From contig BLXT01002056.1 of NCBI GenBank assembly GCA_019648995.1, positions 1,137,803 through 1,164,828 on the forward strand: a stretch of 27,026 bases of DNA, in the 5' to 3' direction. Under the pieces are notes generated by a model, which was given only the letters and a program-made list of their open reading frames with translations, was not told the DNA's origin and did no database searches. Of this stretch, positions 23,131-27,026 are shown one piece after another. The stretch's first letter is position 1; each line of letters begins with the position of its first letter. Position numbers and translations under genes: made by a program. Source of the DNA: Plakobranchus ocellatus (taxonomy: Eukaryota > Mollusca > Gastropoda > Plakobranchidae).

Positions 23131-23480
23131 GATACCAGCAAGTCAAAACAGTGAAAATTGCAATCGGCGCTTCCTTTTTTCCTTGGTTTTGAAAATCAAA
23201 AGGAAGTTGTTGTTGTTCCGTATTTAGAACTAATCTTTGAAACCTCAAACACAAAATTACAATATCTTGGTTTCCGTTTCTCAAAAATTACAAATGGTAA
23301 TTGCCTCACGATTTCAAATCGAGGCTAAAAATGAACAGTCCTTTCGTATAGAAACAAAGAAAAATAGCTCTATAACCCTCTCTAAAAACATATGAGCAAC
23401 TGTTATTTCCGTTTACATAAAAAACAAGATGTGAGCCTTTACTCGTACTGATAGAATCGACTAATGAATGCCACAGAGCC

Positions 23481-23538
23481 ACTGAACTAAAAATAGATGG
23501 AAGGACAGACTAGCATTTGAAGCCGACAGTGTTATCAC
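23481..23538 (+). repeat. SINE-like repeat fragment, copy 1
   Basis: ACTGAACTAAAAATAGATGG plus AAG (23481-23503) is a perfect 23-base inverted match to 25832-25854, and GTTATCAC (23531-23538) is matched in the same relative order at 25797-25790. Colinear blocks with diverged DNA between them mark two copies of one dispersed repeat. GCGTTA and AGCGCT words downstream recall tRNA-derived SINE heads, but no full A and B box pair is visible. Confidence 0.55.
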
Positions 23539-23624
23539 CTAGCGCTAAGTAGAGCGTTAAGTGGAGCTCTCAAATACGACTGTATTAGTATGCTAAATGT
23601 GTTTGCAAGTGCTCTTTTGCCTGT

Positions 23625-24640
23625 CATCATCATCAGGTACCTTGTCTGGAACAGACATGGGCAATCATCTTTCGCTCTCTAAACGTTTTTGGAGTTGTTT
23701 GCCAGATTCTGCGATTAAAACTGTATCATCTGCATACCCGAGATAATTAGGATCCATTTATTTTTAAGCCTGAAATACCACCAAGATTCCTTAAGAGTAT
23801 TTCACTATATAAGTTAAAAAGATCAGGAGACATTACACATTCCTGCCTCGCACCTCTTTTGATGGGTTTGAAAAGTATGTTCTCCAATTCTTACAGATGC
23901 AGTCTGATCCCAGTATAAATTTCTAATTACTCTCAGATCCTTCCATCGATGTCTAATTTTTCTAGCATTCGAATTAGCTCTACATGTCTTACTTTGTCAG
24001 AGGCATTAGAATAATCAATGAAACAGAGGTGGAGATCTCTTTGCATTGCTATACACCTTTCCATAAGTATTGACAGAGTGAATATTGCATTTCTAGTCCC
24101 TTTATCAGGCATACGGCCAAGGTGATTAGGATATTTCTGGTGTTAGATTCTTGCGCATTCTATGCATCAAAACGCGTAACAGGATTTTTGTAAAATGGCC
24201 CTTCAAACTGATTTTTGTATGAGTTCACATTCTGTTGCTCCTGGTGTTTTAGGTAGTTCTATAAAAACAGATTTACAAAGATCCTCTGGAATTGTACCAC
24301 TATCGTACATTGTATTAAGAAGTTTTGTTGTCAGATGTATTCCTAAATTATCTAATGCTCTATTATTTCTACTGGTAGGCTATATTATCTGGTCCTGTGG
24401 CTTTTCCATTTTTCATTTTCTCTATTGCTGCTTCTACCTCTTCTTTGAGGAAAGTTAGGCCTTCTATGTTTTCTTTATTTTGGCTTTTTTGCACCTATCA
24501 TCTTTAAAAAGATCAACATACTCTGATCATCTATTTAGTATTTCCTTCTTTTCCATTAACATTGCTCCATCTTTTGATTTTTTGCCTGTACCAATTATTA
24601 TACTGCACTTCTCGGTGTGTTGAATATTCGTTCATTTTAA
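23625..24640 (-). mobile_element. LINE reverse transcriptase domain, 3' part deleted
   Basis: Minus-strand pieces in RT order: ILNR*SEY (24554-24503; TGA replaces the usual Trp), KMKNGKATGPDNI (24419-24381), motif A CFIDYSNASDKV near 24030, motif B GARQECVMSPDLFN near 23850, and the catalytic box YADD in GYADDTVLIAES (YADD at 23736-23725). At least one 1-base shift separates motif B from YADD. After YADD only about 60 bases remain before the TGATGATGATG tail at 23636-23625, so the thumb and C-terminal region are missing. It belongs to the APE-type endonuclease-RT elements abundant in invertebrates; exact clade not resolved. Not functional. Confidence 0.88.
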
Positions 24641-24750
24641 ATGATTTATATCAGGTTTTTGTTTTTAGTTCATCCATATTTGTTGCTTATTTCTCAATTC
24701 TTCTCAGTCATTCTTGCTTTCTCCCTCTTTCTATCTTTTTTTTATTATTT

Positions 24751-24789
24751 ACTCTCTCTCTCTCTCTCTCTCCCTCGCTCTGTTTCTCT

Positions 24790-24834
<45 letters not shown>
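24751..24834 (+). repeat. CT microsatellite
   Basis: An interrupted (CT)n tract of about 84 bases with TTT and CCCTCG interruptions, then 22-plus uninterrupted CT units. The open frames through it (runs of Leu-Ser) are composition artefacts. Confidence 0.97.
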
Positions 24835-24838
<4 letters not shown>

Positions 24839-25438
24839 ATTTACACTTCAGCATTGTTTTTCGCGTAATCTCTTTGTGCACGTTAAATCTTAATCGGTGT
24901 TAAAATGTGAAAGCGGTGAGGGAATGACCAGTTGCGATGTGTACTGCCGGTTTAGATTAGCTTTGTCGGTACCGGTAGCTCAGTGTCAAGAACTGTTACC
25001 CAAACTCCACCATCCAATTCCCATTTCCCTCTTTCATTTTTTTCCCTTTTCTGTTTGTACAACGAGTAGCCTACCTTGTAAGTAAAGAAGATCTGAGAAA
25101 TCTACAAGTGTGTGATGATCTAAGAACACCGATGTGTAATTGTGTCTGATTTGTGAAGTATCAGTTGAATATTTTGAGTTCTTTGGGGGCACGATATTCG
25201 GGTCGATATGTGTTCATCGTTTTAACTGAAATAATCCTTTACTGAGAACGAATTAAAATATCGTTCTCTGTTGATCGGTTGTGGGAAAGCAGAATGCCCA
25301 ATTTGCTCTGCTTTCTGGTTTCTCCTCTCAAACTTAGGAACTATAAAAACAAAGTTGTTTGGTTGTGAAGAAAATACAAATGGGTCTAATCGGTTTGTCT
25401 CGGATGAGGCAAACCTCACAAAAACAGAACAAGGCAAC
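24835..25438. other. Unassigned DNA between microsatellite and MITE
   Basis: About 600 bases of mixed composition. Short open frames exist on both strands (for example 25222-25437 minus), but they mirror each other and resemble nothing known. It may be the 5' remainder of the neighbouring LINE or other repeat debris. Confidence 0.4.
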
Positions 25439-25681
25439 CCTTACCATCTGCGGTCCCTACCAAACCAATAAATCTGAAGAAATGAAACGAATTTTAGATC
25501 TAGTTGATTTGTCCGATTTAGAGATTAAATTCAATAGCGTGAAAATGAAACAATTTATTAAGATATCTCATGTTTTATTTCTAGATCGGACCTTATCACA
25601 AAAAATCACTTCATTTAGTCAATATTATCGGTAGAACTAAACAAAACCCGCAGTAACTCCCAGGGACCGTGGATGGTAAGG
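25439..25681 (-). mobile_element. Small MITE, copy B, both terminal repeats intact
   Basis: 243 bp with inverted ends: CCTTACCATCTGCGGTCCC at 25439-25457 and GGGACCGTGGATGGTAAGG at 25663-25681, identical at 17 of 19 positions when one is reversed. Colinear in inverse orientation with copy A in intron 1. No protein-coding potential. A target-site duplication is not obvious (left flank GGCAAC, right flank ATATAA), so the superfamily is not assigned. Confidence 0.85.
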
Positions 25682-25789
25682 ATATAATGAAAACATCAGT
25701 CTAATGCGCTAGAAACCATACGGCTGGCGCCTAAGTGCTGTTTGTCGGTTCCAATGCCAGGCTAGTGGCCGCCGCTGGCAGCAGCGCAC

Positions 25790-25854
25790 GTGATAACCAG
25801 CGCTCGCAAGCTGAGCCAGCGGAGTTGGTTACTTCCATCTATTTTTAGTTCAGT
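25790..25854 (-). repeat. SINE-like repeat fragment, copy 2
   Basis: Inverted counterpart of 23481-23538: the 23-base identity is at 25832-25854, and GTGATAAC at 25790-25797 matches GTTATCAC. This copy sits in an unusually GC-rich patch (25730-25830). On the minus strand it contains TGGCTCAGCTTGCGAGCGC, reminiscent of a tRNA A-box region. The full unit probably extends on both sides. Confidence 0.5.
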
Positions 25855-26076
25855 GCATAGGGCATGTCTAAATAGTAAAAGGGTATAGATCTTCGTGCGC
25901 CAGCGGTAGAGGTAAACCACGTCACATTTAATTTTTTTAAATTTTTCATATGCCCTGGGTATGACGTTAAACTGCATCCGTCGGAAATCGGTGACTAAAC
26001 CGGTGACCCGCGTCAATTTTTAAATTAAAAAAAGACATGCAAAGGGAGGAAGATAACGGCCATCCATAGATCCGCA

Positions 26077-27026
26077 TTGCCTTGTGGGTTAGTTGCGAAA
26101 CGAAGTCTAGCGGAGAGCCCGTACACAAACAAGCAGTGGGCAAAGAGAAACCACTGCTATGGCTTCCTAAGAAAAAAAATCATGATCCAAAACCAAACTA
26201 CCAAACTAAAACCTCTGTTAACAGTTTGTGATTCCAATCCAAATCCCTTGTTAGGCAGGGATAGCCTCTTGGTGGCTCCTGGTCGTCATCCAGCGTCTGC
26301 TCGCAAAATTAATATCAATCAAACATTAAAAATAGCAGCATGGAATGTGCGTACACTGCATCAAAAAGGAAAGTTATAAAATGTTGTTAAAGAAATGAAC
26401 AGAATGAAACTAAATATCCTAGGGCTTGCTGAGGTAAGATAGACAGGGGCAGGTTCCATGAAACTAGATTCCAAAACTAATTTATTAAGGGGACATACAC
26501 AATAACGAGGAGTTGGTATAGTATTTGATGTAACAACAGCCACAAGCCTGAAGAGTTGGTGTCCAATTTCAAATAGAGTAGTTTTAACTAAATTGGTAGC
26601 TAAACCATTAAATCTAGGAATTATTCAACGAATGAACCAACATCTGACAGTGAATACGTAGAAGTAGAAAAGTTCTATGAAGAAGTAGAAAAAGGAAAAG
26701 GTGATCTAAAATCCCAGGATATCACAATAATAATAATGGAGATTTCAATGCAAAAGTTTGGGGTGAAAGGGTAAAAGATGTTGGGCCAAGTGGCATAGGG
26801 ACTGTAAATGAGCGTGGAAGTAGGATAATTAAATGATGCTAAATCAATAATTTTACCATCACAAATAATTGGTATCAAAACCATTTTAGGCGACGGTGGA
26901 CTTGGAAGAGCCTTGGTGATAGAAATAGAAACAAAATACACTGCCGAGAGCCGACTGTGATTCAGATCATATTCCATTCATGTGTAAATTTCAGATAATG
27001 CTTAAGAAATTAAGAAAGACAAAGGC
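26077..27026 (+). mobile_element. LINE 5' half: leader plus APE endonuclease domain, cut by window end
   Basis: The plus strand keeps the apurinic-type endonuclease domain of a non-LTR retrotransposon in order: IAAWNVRTLHQKGKL (WNVRTL at 26341-26358), LGLAEVR at 26419-26439 followed by TAG where Trp is usual, RGVGIVF near 26510, GDFNAKV at 26738-26758, RRRWTWKSL near 26895 and the SDH triad residues at 26962-26970, then a basic KKLRKTK. Stops and at least two frameshifts show it is defective. The preceding 26077-26330 reads as leader or N-terminal extension. Such EN domains are often annotated in invertebrates as craniofacial development protein 2-like. The RT half would lie beyond 27026; the RT fragment at 23625-24640 has the opposite orientation and so is a separate copy. 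Confidence 0.88.

Noticed and set aside
24562..24903. Plus-strand frames with long Leu-Ser repeats
   Set aside because: Produced by the CT microsatellite and antisense LINE remnants.
25690..25800. Possible tRNA gene on the minus strand (A-box-like TGGCTCAGCTTGCGAGCGC, and GCGCATTAGACTG)
   Set aside because: No B box at proper spacing and no cloverleaf that I can fold; more likely a SINE head or chance in a GC-rich patch.
23625..27026. The RT fragment and the endonuclease fragment as one LINE
   Set aside because: They are on opposite strands with other elements between them, so they are two separate insertions.

Overview
The window is AT-rich animal nuclear DNA, most likely from an invertebrate. 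A gastropod or other mollusc would fit, but that is a guess from texture: GT-AG introns of 0.7-3.5 kb, decayed non-LTR retrotransposons, TTAA-flanked DNA elements and clusters of the palindromic word TCTAGATC. There is no bacterial gene organisation, rRNA, tRNA gene or CRISPR array.

One host gene can be supported. It is on the minus strand with eight coding exons, ATG at 22983 and TAA at 9640-9638. It encodes a member of the TM6SF family (transmembrane 6 superfamily, the TM6SF1/TM6SF2 relatives that carry EXPERA domains). I assembled it by hand: every intron is GT-AG, codon phases agree across all seven junctions, and each exon lines up with a successive block of the vertebrate proteins. Exon 7 (10933-11044) is the anomaly. 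Its first third matches the family in the frame delivered by exon 6, but its last two thirds match only in another frame, so the allele as assembled carries a frameshift. The cause is either a real lesion or an assembly error. A downstream in-phase AG at 10982-10981 would bypass it.

Layout: 1-8655 is noncoding, with one local duplication and one 373-bp TTAA-flanked MITE (3994-4366). 8656-9637 is the probable 3' UTR. 9638-22983 is the TM6SF gene. Intron 6 holds a 0.7-kb purine tract with a 42-base A run, intron 4 a decayed LINE, intron 3 a LINE 3'-tail fragment, and intron 1 a 681-bp internally deleted piggyBac-like element plus one copy of a small MITE. Upstream of the gene, 23.0-27.0 kb is a patchwork: a candidate TATA box, a SINE-like fragment, the RT half of a LINE (minus strand), a CT microsatellite, a second intact-ended copy of the MITE, a second copy of the SINE-like fragment in inverse orientation, and the endonuclease half of a LINE (plus strand) running off the window end.

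I did not find a new multi-gene system. The best leads are the exon 7 frameshift, the paired 243-bp MITE family and the two TTAA-flanked families.
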